Positions 1 through 5,891 of a stretch of 5,891 nt of DNA are shown piece by piece. The stretch is taken from contig VGMA01000089.1 of assembly GCA_016866575.1 (NCBI GenBank), forward strand, positions 1-5,891, read 5' to 3'. A program made the translations under genes and the position numbers. Position 1 is the first letter of the stretch, and each line of letters opens with the position of its first letter. This DNA is from Chlamydiota bacterium (GTDB taxonomy: Bacteria; Chlamydiota; Chlamydiia; Chlamydiales; VGMA01). The notes beneath the pieces were generated by a model. The model did not search any database. It was not told the DNA's origin and saw nothing but the letters and a program-made list of their open reading frames with translations.

Positions 1-720
1 TTTGGACAAAAAACAGGTATTGAGCTTCCTTACGAAAATGCGGGAATGGTCCCAACACCTGGAAAAACGTATCCTAACGGCAAATTGCAGTGGTCTCAGC
101 CCACTCCATATTCATTAGCTATGGGATACAATTTACTTGTCAACAGTGTGCAGATGGTCAGAGCTGTATCGGTAATTGCAAATGGAGGAGAACTTGTTAC
201 TCCGACACTGATCAAAAAACAGACCGTAGGAGCTAAGAAGAAAGTTCTTTCTAAAGACATCGCTGATACAGTCACAAAAGCGATGAAGTACACCACTAAG
301 CCGGGAGGGCCTGCTTTACTTGATGATGTTCCGGGATTTACCGAAGCTTGCAAAACAGCGACCTCTGAGCGTTTAATAGATGGTGTTTACTCGAAAAAAC
401 GGCACTTTTCAAGTTTTATTGGATTTGTTCCGGCAGAAAATCCAAGGTTCATCATGTTAGTCAACGTTGATGATCCTGAATATCGATACATTCCTGGATT
501 TGGAACAACACACTTTGGTAGTAAATGTGCTGGGCCTATATTTAGAGAAATTGCAAAAAGATCATTGCAATATTTAGGAGTTCCACCTGATGATCCATAT
601 GGTTATCATAAAAATGATCCTCGATCAGATTTTGAGCAAGCTAAGTGGATGAAAGAGGCAAAAAATCTCGAAGATCTATATATTAAATGGAATAAGCATG
701 AAGTTAAAGAGAGTCATTAA
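1..720 (+). CDS. ftsI: Class B penicillin-binding protein (FtsI/PBP3-type transpeptidase), C-terminal part
   Basis: The reading frame is open from base 1, so the N-terminus and the SxxK and SxN active-site motifs lie upstream of the window. The visible 239 residues match the end of a monofunctional transpeptidase domain: FGQKTGIELP, then VIANGGELVTPTLIKK, then a KTG-box region, then SFIGFVPAENPRF and VNVDDPE. Enzymes of this type crosslink peptidoglycan stem peptides on the outer face of the inner membrane, mainly at the division septum. The immediately following murE gene favours FtsI/PBP3 over the elongation PBP2. The KTG box reads ACKTATSE (K codon 352-354) where AGKTGT is usual, so two glycines are replaced. 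After the fold there is a hydrophilic tail of about 45 residues, beginning GVPPDDPYGYHKNDPR, which I believe is typical of chlamydial homologues. The 3' end overlaps murE by 23 bases. Confidence 0.9.
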   Translation, partial: FGQKTGIELPYENAGMVPTPGKTYPNGKLQWSQPTPYSLAMGYNLLVNSVQMVRAVSVIANGGELVTPTLIKKQTVGAKKKVLSKDIADTVTKAMKYTTKPGGPALLDDVPGFTEACKTATSERLIDGVYSKKRHFSSFIGFVPAENPRFIMLVNVDDPEYRYIPGFGTTHFGSKCAGPIFREIAKRSLQYLGVPPDDPYGYHKNDPRSDFEQAKWMKEAKNLEDLYIKWNKHEVKESH

Positions 721-2131
721 AGACATCGTTTTTTCGATGATCAAAGGATCTAAAGAAGTAGAGGTCCTTGGCATATCGAGCCACTCAAAAAGTGTAGCTC
801 CTGGCTTTGTTTTTATCGCTAAAAAAGGAAAAAAACAAGATGGGGCAGATTTCATCAAAGATGCCATTTCGGCAGGTGCAGTGGCGATTGTCACAGATAT
901 GTACAATCCTTTTTATGAAAACGTCGTGCAGCTAATCCATCCGCATGTTGAAGAAATCGAGGGAGCTTTAGCGCGTAATTTCTATAAAGATCCCTCTTCA
1001 GATCTTTTTTTAGTCGGGATCACCGGCACTAATGGCAAAACAACTACATCGTATATCGTTAAGCATATACTCGATTCTGTAGGGCCATGCGGTCTAATCG
1101 GCACAGTAGAAATCAATACAGGTGCACACAGAATCGCAAGCTCTTTAACTACACCTGACGTTGTTTCAAACAATAAATTTTTGAAGGAAATGGTTGGGCA
1201 AGGTTGCAAAAGCGCTGTTATCGAAGTGACATCTATCGGCATTGATCAGCATCGTGTAGATTGTTTAGAATTTGACGTAGGGGTTTTCACAAATCTTACT
1301 GAAGAGCATCTAGATTACCACAAGGATATGCAAAGTTATGCTTTGGTAAAAAAGCAGTTTTTAGAAAAAGTAAAAGAAGCGGTTGTTTTGAATCTAGATA
1401 GCCCCTATTACGATTTGATGAAAAAAGGAATCAGCGCTCAAATATACACCTATTCAGTGACAAATCCTTTAGCAGATTTTTACGCTAAGGAGATCGCTAT
1501 CACGAAAGAGGGGACAAGCTTTACCCTTTTCCATAAAGAAAAGGGATACGAAATTTGCACCAAGCTGATCGGTATTCACAATGTAGAGAACGTAATAGCA
1601 GCTTCTATAGCAGCACATATTAAAGGCCTGCCTATCAAAAGGATTGTAGAGAGATTAAAAACCTTAGAAGATGTGCCAGGAAGGCTTGAGCAAATTGATA
1701 CAAACGTCTATGTCGATTATGCCCATACACCTGATGCATTAGAAAAAGCATTATTAGCAATTCGCCAATTAGAGCCGTCGAGAGTGATTGTAGTTTTTGG
1801 CTGCGGAGGAGATCGCGACCGCTTTAAGCGTCCGATGATGGCCAAAATTGCTGAAACTTATGCAGATCTTTGTATTGTGACTTCAGATAACCCGCGAAGT
1901 GAAGATCCGAAAAAGATCATAGAAGAGATCATTAGCGGTTTTTCTAAAGAGCAGTTTATTGTAGAAGAAGATCGAAAAAAAGCGATAGAGCTTAGCTTAG
2001 CAAAAGCTGGTTGCCATGACATCGTTTTGATTGCCGGTAAAGGGCATGAAACAGGGCAGATTGTAGGCTCTTTTGTACATGAATTTGATGATCGTTTAAT
2101 TATAAGGGAACTATGCCAAAACACACGATAA
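698..2131 (+). CDS. murE: UDP-N-acetylmuramoyl-L-alanyl-D-glutamate--2,6-diaminopimelate ligase MurE
   Basis: A complete 477-residue Mur ligase, of normal length for the family. It acts in the cytoplasm, adding the third stem-peptide residue to UDP-MurNAc-L-Ala-D-Glu with ATP. The N-terminal UDP-sugar domain contains VAPGFVFIAKKG and a TTPD motif. The ATP loop is GTNGKTTT (residues 110-117). FTNLTEEHLDYH precedes Lys218, which aligns with the carbamylated lysine of MurE. The C-terminal domain has YVDYAHTPDALE, FGCGGDRDRFKRPMM, DNPR (397-400) and GKGHETGQ. DNPR is the signature for meso-diaminopimelate rather than lysine. The usual DSR near the N-terminus is HSK here, and the usual SSHA-type motif reads TSIG (EVTSIGIDQHRV); both may be lineage-specific. 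The start at 698 lies inside the upstream gene and gives a family-like N-terminus (MKLKRVIKDI). No clear Shine-Dalgarno is visible, so coupling to the upstream gene is likely. An in-frame ATG at 737 is a weaker alternative. Confidence 0.97.
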   Translation: MKLKRVIKDIVFSMIKGSKEVEVLGISSHSKSVAPGFVFIAKKGKKQDGADFIKDAISAGAVAIVTDMYNPFYENVVQLIHPHVEEIEGALARNFYKDPSSDLFLVGITGTNGKTTTSYIVKHILDSVGPCGLIGTVEINTGAHRIASSLTTPDVVSNNKFLKEMVGQGCKSAVIEVTSIGIDQHRVDCLEFDVGVFTNLTEEHLDYHKDMQSYALVKKQFLEKVKEAVVLNLDSPYYDLMKKGISAQIYTYSVTNPLADFYAKEIAITKEGTSFTLFHKEKGYEICTKLIGIHNVENVIAASIAAHIKGLPIKRIVERLKTLEDVPGRLEQIDTNVYVDYAHTPDALEKALLAIRQLEPSRVIVVFGCGGDRDRFKRPMMAKIAETYADLCIVTSDNPRSEDPKKIIEEIISGFSKEQFIVEEDRKKAIELSLAKAGCHDIVLIAGKGHETGQIVGSFVHEFDDRLIIRELCQNTR

Positions 2132-2886
2132 AAGCACTTGTAGCTTCAGTAATAGTCATTCCGGTAGTCACATTTTTTTCTGTAGCTAAACCGCAATATT
2201 TTTCAAAAGATCTTTTAGTCCCGACATATGAAGGGAAAACTGTAGAATTTGCTTTTGATGAAATCCATCAGATTGTACAAGATCCTCTTGTTTACTTAGG
2301 ACATGGCGCAGAAGCGATCGCCTTTGTTTCTAAAGATGATCAGTATGTTGTGAAATTTTTCTTGCAATCACGTCTTTTTGATAAAAGCCGATTTAAACCT
2401 AAAGCGCGCCTTCGTCAGCTCATGGGGCAAGCAAAAAGAATTGAAAGATGTGAGTATGTCTTGAAGCGTTATGAAACAGGATTGAAAGAGTTAAAAGATG
2501 AAACAGCTATGTTAGCTGTGCATCACTTTAAATCTAAAGAAAAATTGCCAATATGCACAATCATCGATAGAGACCAAAAAGAGCACACCATTGATCTCAA
2601 TCATGTGGCGTTTGTAGTGCAAAAAAAATGTCAGCCGCTCAACAAAAATATGATGAAAAATCAAACAGAGTATGTTGATCAAAAAGTGGAAGAGCTTTTT
2701 TCTCAGCTAGCGAATAAAGGCTTTGTCAATTTAAGCGGAACGTTTTTTCTTGCAAATTTTGCAATACTTGACGATAAAGCAGTTATGATCGATCTCGGAA
2801 AGCTTGAGTATGCTCCAGAAAAAGCGTACGAAAAAGAAGAGAAAAAATTCATGGATCGGTACAACGCAAAAAAGAAAAGGCTATGA
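2113..2886 (+). CDS. Exported or anchored kinase-like hypothetical protein, first of a tandem pair
   Basis: 257 residues, function unknown. Residues 1-25 look like a signal peptide or membrane anchor: basic HTIK, then a hydrophobic run to about residue 25, with S-V-A at 23-25 as a possible signal-peptidase site. The rest resembles a small protein-kinase-like fold: a glycine-rich loop LGHGAEAIAF (62-71), a VxK lysine at Lys81 (YVVKFF), a possible helix-C Glu130 (KDETA), a hinge-like segment FVVQKKCQPL (167-176), Asn215 (ANF) and Asp227 in MIDLG, which would replace the metal-binding DFG. Where a catalytic-loop aspartate is expected it has GFVNLS (203-208), so activity is doubtful. The start overlaps murE by 19 bases, with AAGGGA only 3 bases before the ATG. 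It is clearly paralogous to the next gene. The kinase-fold call is by motif reading only; alternatives are a non-enzymatic nucleotide-binding or scaffold protein. Confidence 0.75.
   Translation: MPKHTIKALVASVIVIPVVTFFSVAKPQYFSKDLLVPTYEGKTVEFAFDEIHQIVQDPLVYLGHGAEAIAFVSKDDQYVVKFFLQSRLFDKSRFKPKARLRQLMGQAKRIERCEYVLKRYETGLKELKDETAMLAVHHFKSKEKLPICTIIDRDQKEHTIDLNHVAFVVQKKCQPLNKNMMKNQTEYVDQKVEELFSQLANKGFVNLSGTFFLANFAILDDKAVMIDLGKLEYAPEKAYEKEEKKFMDRYNAKKKRL
2875..2886 (+). promoter_or_regulatory. ATGA stop-start junction with preceding AAAAGG ribosome-binding site
   Basis: AAAAGG (2875-2880) lies two bases before ATGA (2883-2886), where the start of the second kinase-like gene overlaps the TGA stop of the first. 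This arrangement is typical of translational coupling and suggests the two paralogues are made in linked amounts. The spacing from the purine run to the start is shorter than ideal, which fits reinitiation rather than independent loading. Confidence 0.6.
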
Positions 2887-3677
2887 AAAGATTTCTATTT
2901 TTAGCTTCTCTATCTCTTTTTTTTATTAGTGTAGAAATATTAACTCCCTTCAAAACGGATGGCTTAGTTGCTATTTCTGAAGAGAAGGTAGAAAACTTTG
3001 ATTTCGAAAAAATTAGGGATATTGTAGAAAAACCCCTTCGCTATGTTGGCTCAGGCAATGAAGCGATCGTTTTTGGATCAGCTGATGATCAATATGTAAT
3101 CAAATTTTTTTCTAAGAAAAAGTTTTCTGAAAAATTTCGTCTGAAATTCAAGCCATGGATGAGAAATTTTTTAAAGTCTAAAGCTGATAAAAAAGTAAAA
3201 AAGACGATCGAAGAAACGTTGAGCCGCTATGAAGAAGGTCTTCAGCTTCTTCCTGAGGAAACTGCACTTGTTGCACTTCATCGCTATAGATCTGTAGAAG
3301 AGCTTCCTACATGCACCCTGCTTGATTATCAGGGAAAAGTGCATCACATTGATCTAGGAGAGTATGTCTTTGTCGTGCAAAAAAAATGTCAGATCATTAC
3401 AAGAAAAGAGATCTTAAAAGATCGAGCAAAATTCGATAGCGCGTTTGAGGAATTATTTAAAAACATGGCAAGTCGAGGATTTGTCAATTTGAGCAAGGGA
3501 TTCCACTTACCAAATTTTGGCATCTTTGAGGGCAAAGCTGTAATGATTGATCTTGGCAATCTGTCATATAAGCCAAATTGTCCTCATGAGATAGAATATG
3601 AAAAGCTACTTAATAGATACTTCAAAGTGATCGACAAAAAAGCCGCGTTAAAAAATGATCCTTCTAAGACTCTTTAG
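2883..3677 (+). CDS. Exported or anchored kinase-like hypothetical protein, second of a tandem pair
   Basis: 264 residues, function unknown, a diverged copy of the preceding gene. Hand alignment gives 22 identities in 36 positions across the glycine-loop region and 27 in 44 around the C-terminal NF/IDLG region. It starts with a classic signal-like segment (MKRFLFLASLSLFFISVEIL) without an obvious cleavage site, so it may remain anchored. Kinase-like elements are VGSGNEAIVF (55-64), Lys74 (YVIKFF), Glu126 (PEETA), hinge-like FVVQKKCQII (163-172), Asn211 (PNFGIF) and Asp223 in MIDLG. As in its partner, GFVNLS (199-204) stands where the catalytic aspartate would be expected. A strongly basic stretch follows the lysine motif (about 78-107). 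Cysteines 144 and 169 occupy the same positions as Cys148 and Cys173 in the partner. The ATG lies in an ATGA overlap with the previous stop. The last codons form the left arm of a terminator hairpin. Confidence 0.75.
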   Translation: MKRFLFLASLSLFFISVEILTPFKTDGLVAISEEKVENFDFEKIRDIVEKPLRYVGSGNEAIVFGSADDQYVIKFFSKKKFSEKFRLKFKPWMRNFLKSKADKKVKKTIEETLSRYEEGLQLLPEETALVALHRYRSVEELPTCTLLDYQGKVHHIDLGEYVFVVQKKCQIITRKEILKDRAKFDSAFEELFKNMASRGFVNLSKGFHLPNFGIFEGKAVMIDLGNLSYKPNCPHEIEYEKLLNRYFKVIDKKAALKNDPSKTL

Positions 3678-3689
3678 AAGGGTTTTTTT
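3660..3689 (+). terminator. Rho-independent terminator ending the ftsI-murE-kinase-like unit
   Basis: CCTTCTAA (3660-3667) and TTAGAAGG (3674-3681) form a perfect 8-bp stem with a six-base loop GACTCT. One G and then seven consecutive T (3683-3689) follow. The TAG stop of the second kinase-like gene (3675-3677) sits within the right arm of the stem, so terminator and coding sequence are merged. This marks the end of the upstream transcription unit. Confidence 0.88.
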
Positions 3690-3771
3690 CTCCTTAAAAC
3701 TTTTAGATTTTTTATTAAATCACTTCTTAATGATTCTTCTAAATTTCTGCTGCGACCAAAGCTAAAATATG
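3690..3771. other. AT-rich intergenic spacer, no gene seen
   Basis: Short non-coding stretch between the terminator and the amidase promoter. I see no tRNA-like fold, no convincing inverted repeat and no start codon with a ribosome-binding site. It may contain upstream promoter contacts (A/T runs around 3690-3720), but nothing specific can be named. Confidence 0.5.
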
Positions 3772-3800
3772 TTTCATGAATTCAAATAACTACGTATAAT
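3772..3800 (+). promoter_or_regulatory. Probable housekeeping sigma promoter for the amidase-gnd unit
   Basis: TATAAT at 3795-3800 is a perfect -10 hexamer, 24 bases before the amidase start codon. Seventeen bases upstream of it is TTTCAT (3772-3777), a poor -35 match; TTCATG one base further on, with 16-base spacing, is an equal alternative. There is no TGn extended -10. The position just after a strong terminator supports a promoter here, giving a short leader of roughly 15-20 bases. Confidence 0.6.
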
Positions 3801-3811
3801 TCACCAAAACC

Positions 3812-3816
3812 GAGGT
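3812..3816 (+). promoter_or_regulatory. Ribosome-binding site of the amidase gene
   Basis: GAGGT lies 8 bases before the ATG at 3825. Two further in-frame ATGs follow at 3831 and 3834, but the spacing favours 3825 as the start. Any of the three would keep the lipoprotein-like signal. Confidence 0.6.
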
Positions 3817-3824
3817 ATCTTTTC

Positions 3825-4511
3825 ATGTGGATGATGCGTCTTTTTTTTCTGCTTTTAATGACAGCTTGTTCTTCACAAGCGAGCCCCGCAGATAAGCAAT
3901 GTGCTTACAAGGGGAAAGGAAAACAAAAACAGCAAAAGCAACATCTAAGTGTTGCAAAACCCCAAATTGTTATCGATCCAGGTCATGGGGGATTTGATTT
4001 AGGTGCGCACTCACGTGTTTGTGAAGAAAAAGAGGTGTGTCTAAAGACTGCGGAGCGTGTAAAAAAGCATCTTTTGCAAAGAGGCTACCGCGTCATCATG
4101 ACAAGAACTCGTGATGAATTTGTCCCTTTAAAGAAAAGAGCGCAGATAGCGAACTTATCTCAAAGTCAGCTTCTTGTCAGTATCCATTACAATGCAGCCA
4201 AAAGTGAAGAAGCTAGTGGAGCAGAGGTCTTTTATTACGACCACGGAGAATCTTGGCGTGTGCAAAAATCCAAGCAAGCAGCCCAGCTTGTGCTAAGCAA
4301 CATCATTTCAAATACAGGCACGAATTCAAGAGGGGTGAAAGGGGGAAATTTTTGTGTGATAAGAGAGACGAAAATGCCCTCAATCTTAGTGGAAGGGGGC
4401 TTTTTAACAAACCCTGCTGAAAGAACTAAGCTCTGTGATAGCAAGTACATAGATAAACTTGCTCTGGCGGTTGTGGAAGGAATTGACCAATATTTTAAAA
4501 AGGGTCAATAA
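3825..4511 (+). CDS. amiA: N-acetylmuramoyl-L-alanine amidase (Amidase_3, zinc-dependent), probable lipoprotein
   Basis: 228 residues. This family cleaves the bond between MurNAc and L-alanine in peptidoglycan, splitting septal wall during division. Residues 1-15 form a short hydrophobic signal ending LLLMTAC; Cys15 is a plausible lipidation site, although Met at -3 is not ideal for a lipobox. A Lys/Gln-rich linker (about 29-40) follows. The catalytic domain spans about 47-224: IVIDPGHGG with zinc ligand His54, CEEKEV with Glu68, VSIHYNA with His121, and the catalytic ILVEGGFLTNP with Glu190. Residues 121-190 are too short to hold the autoinhibitory helix of E. coli AmiA/B/C. This fits reports that the chlamydial amidase lacks that helix and that the C. 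pneumoniae enzyme also has penicillin-sensitive carboxypeptidase activity. It has its own promoter and lies downstream of murE, as in Chlamydiae. The family call is firm; lipidation is less certain. Confidence 0.93.
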   Translation: MWMMRLFFLLLMTACSSQASPADKQCAYKGKGKQKQQKQHLSVAKPQIVIDPGHGGFDLGAHSRVCEEKEVCLKTAERVKKHLLQRGYRVIMTRTRDEFVPLKKRAQIANLSQSQLLVSIHYNAAKSEEASGAEVFYYDHGESWRVQKSKQAAQLVLSNIISNTGTNSRGVKGGNFCVIRETKMPSILVEGGFLTNPAERTKLCDSKYIDKLALAVVEGIDQYFKKGQ

Positions 4512-4520
4512 TCAAACAAA

Positions 4521-4525
4521 AAGGA
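4521..4525 (+). promoter_or_regulatory. Ribosome-binding site of gnd
   Basis: AAGGA, six bases before the ATG at 4532, supports that start. It sits in the 20-base gap after the amidase stop codon. No terminator and no room for a full promoter separate the genes, so gnd is probably co-transcribed with the amidase. Confidence 0.65.
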
Positions 4526-4531
4526 TAGAAC

Positions 4532-5891
4532 ATGGCAGATTGCGACATAGGTGTGATGGGACTGGCGGTCATGGGCCAAAATTTGATCATGAACATGAAT
4601 GACCGAGGCTTTAAGGTTTGTGCATTCAATAGAACTACTTCAAAAGTAGATGAGTTTCTTCAAGATGCAGCAAAAGGGAGCAAAGTAGTAGGAGCTCATA
4701 GTCTTCAGGAATTCATCTCCAAATTGAAACGTCCTCGCCGTGTGATGCTTATGATTCAAGCCGGAAAGGCTATTGATGTTGTTATAGAAGAGCTCTTGCC
4801 TTACCTTGAGAAAGGGGACATTATTATAGATGGGGGAAATAGCCATTTCCCTGATACAGAAAGAAGATGTAACTATCTTAAAGAAAAAGGGCTCTATTTT
4901 TTAGGAACGGGGGTCTCTGGCGGAGAAGAGGGGGCAAGAAGGGGTCCTTCAATGATGCCAGGAGGTCATATAGAAGCATGGCCTTATGTTAAGCCTATAT
5001 TTCAAGCTATTGCAGCTCATGTGGATAAAGCTCCATGCTGTGATTGGGTAGGCAATAATGGCGCTGGGCACTACGTGAAAATGGTGCACAACGGAATTGA
5101 ATATGGCGATATCCAATTGATTTGTGAAGCGTACCATTTATTAAGCAATGTTCTTGGATGTTCGCAAGAAGAGCTTAAGAGCATTTTTGCTGATTGGAAT
5201 AAAGGGGAGCTCGATAGCTACTTAATTGAAATAGCAAGTCATATCTTCAATTTTCCTGATACGGATGGCAAGCCTATTTTGGATAAAATTCTTGATGTGG
5301 CAGGGCAAAAAGGGACAGGTAAATGGACTGCTGCGAATGCTTTAGATGAAGGTATACCACTTACTTTGATAGCTGAAGCGGTATTTGCTCGTTATCTATC
5401 TTCTTTAAAAGAGGAAAGAGAAACGATGAGTAAGATCTATAAAACACCAAAAATCAACTTCCAAGGCGATCGCAAAGAGATGATAGAAGCAATACGGCAA
5501 GGGCTCTATGCATCGAAAATTCTTAGTTATGCTCAAGGATTTATGCTCATGAGACAAGCTTCAAATGCCTATTCATGGGATTTAAATTTTGGAGCTATTG
5601 CCTTGATGTGGAGAGGCGGATGCATCATAAGAAGCCGCTTTTTAGGAAAGATCAAAGAGGCTTTTGATAAAAATCCTCATCTAGAGAATCTTCTTTGCGA
5701 TGATTTCTTTAAAGATGCATTGAACCATTCACTTGCTGGCTGGCGCAAAACTGTATCCTTAGCAGTAGAGCATGGAGTCGCAATGCCTTGCTTTATGGCA
5801 GGGTTGACCTTTTTTGACGGCCTAAAAACACAAAGAAGTTCCGCTAATCTTACGCAGGCCTTAAGAGACTATTTTGGCGCTCACACCTATG
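4532..5891 (+). CDS. gnd: 6-phosphogluconate dehydrogenase (decarboxylating), lacking the extreme C-terminus
   Basis: Cytoplasmic enzyme of the oxidative pentose phosphate pathway: 6-phosphogluconate + NADP+ gives ribulose 5-phosphate + CO2 + NADPH. The frame is open for 453 residues to the window end with no frameshift. The N-terminus has the dinucleotide fingerprint IGVMGLAVMGQNL and then FNRT, whose arginine is the usual NADP-selecting residue. GVSGGEEGARRGPSMMPGG contributes substrate binding. KMVHNGIEYGD places the catalytic Lys183 and Glu190 at the same numbers as in the E. coli enzyme. KGTGKWT, ALMWRGGCIIRS and the C-terminal RDYFGAHTY follow. The family usually continues about 25-30 residues past this point, so only the tail is cut off. 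It lies 20 bases after the amidase gene. There is no obvious metabolic link to peptidoglycan beyond shared transcription. Confidence 0.96.
   Translation, partial: MADCDIGVMGLAVMGQNLIMNMNDRGFKVCAFNRTTSKVDEFLQDAAKGSKVVGAHSLQEFISKLKRPRRVMLMIQAGKAIDVVIEELLPYLEKGDIIIDGGNSHFPDTERRCNYLKEKGLYFLGTGVSGGEEGARRGPSMMPGGHIEAWPYVKPIFQAIAAHVDKAPCCDWVGNNGAGHYVKMVHNGIEYGDIQLICEAYHLLSNVLGCSQEELKSIFADWNKGELDSYLIEIASHIFNFPDTDGKPILDKILDVAGQKGTGKWTAANALDEGIPLTLIAEAVFARYLSSLKEERETMSKIYKTPKINFQGDRKEMIEAIRQGLYASKILSYAQGFMLMRQASNAYSWDLNFGAIALMWRGGCIIRSRFLGKIKEAFDKNPHLENLLCDDFFKDALNHSLAGWRKTVSLAVEHGVAMPCFMAGLTFFDGLKTQRSSANLTQALRDYFGAHTY

Noticed and set aside
96..2124. Minus-strand open frames at 96-353, 676-906, 982-1242 and 1858-2124
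   Set aside because: They lie antisense to strongly conserved plus-strand coding sequence, have no recognisable domains, and look like chance open frames.
2113..3677. Toxin-antitoxin or phage-defence pair
   Set aside because: The two small overlapping genes are paralogues with export signals, not a toxin plus a DNA-binding partner, and there are no mobile-element traces or direct repeats at the edges.
3650..3681. Bidirectional terminator (A run at 3650-3655 left of the stem)
   Set aside because: The A run is separated from the stem by four bases and no minus-strand gene converges on it, so only plus-strand termination is supported.
4235..5137. Minus-strand open frames at 4235-4450, 4640-4846 and 4949-5137
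   Set aside because: They are shadows of the amidase and gnd genes. The gnd frame is continuous with all expected motifs, and the antisense products have no family-like features.
2314..5473. Two copies of the palindrome GCGATCGC (2314-2321 and 5466-5473), resembling the cyanobacterial HIP1 repeat
   Set aside because: Only two copies, both inside coding sequence, and nothing else suggests a cyanobacterium; treated as coincidence.

Overview
The window is AT-rich, gene-dense and entirely plus-strand. It carries five genes, two of them cut by the window edges. The order penicillin-binding protein, murE, N-acetylmuramoyl-L-alanine amidase matches what I recall of the pbp3-murE-amiA cluster of Chlamydiae. 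The two genes between murE and the amidase resemble kinase-like hypothetical proteins that I associate with environmental chlamydiae (Parachlamydia/Waddlia/Simkania type). I therefore infer a chlamydia-related bacterium (order Parachlamydiales). This rests on gene order and protein character, not on a database search.

Layout: 1-720 is the C-terminal part of a class B transpeptidase (FtsI/PBP3 type). 698-2131 is murE. 2113-2886 and 2883-3677 are two tandem paralogues with a signal or anchor sequence and a remnant protein-kinase-like fold. These four genes overlap by 23, 19 and 4 bases, so they look like one translationally coupled unit. The unit ends in a strong intrinsic terminator at 3660-3689 that includes the last stop codon. 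A 147-base gap follows, with a perfect TATAAT box. Then come a probable lipoprotein amidase (3825-4511) and, 20 bases later, gnd (4532 to the window end, missing roughly its last 25-30 residues).

How they fit together: MurE makes the meso-diaminopimelate-containing peptidoglycan precursor in the cytoplasm. The transpeptidase crosslinks it at the septum. The amidase strips stem peptides from glycan during division. Chlamydiae use a reduced, division-linked peptidoglycan, so this is a compact synthesis-and-remodelling locus. The kinase-like pair is the least explained part. It is co-transcribed with septal genes, appears exported or membrane-anchored, retains several nucleotide-binding-like motifs, and lacks an obvious catalytic-loop aspartate. 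Gnd is a central-metabolism gene that appears to ride behind the amidase.
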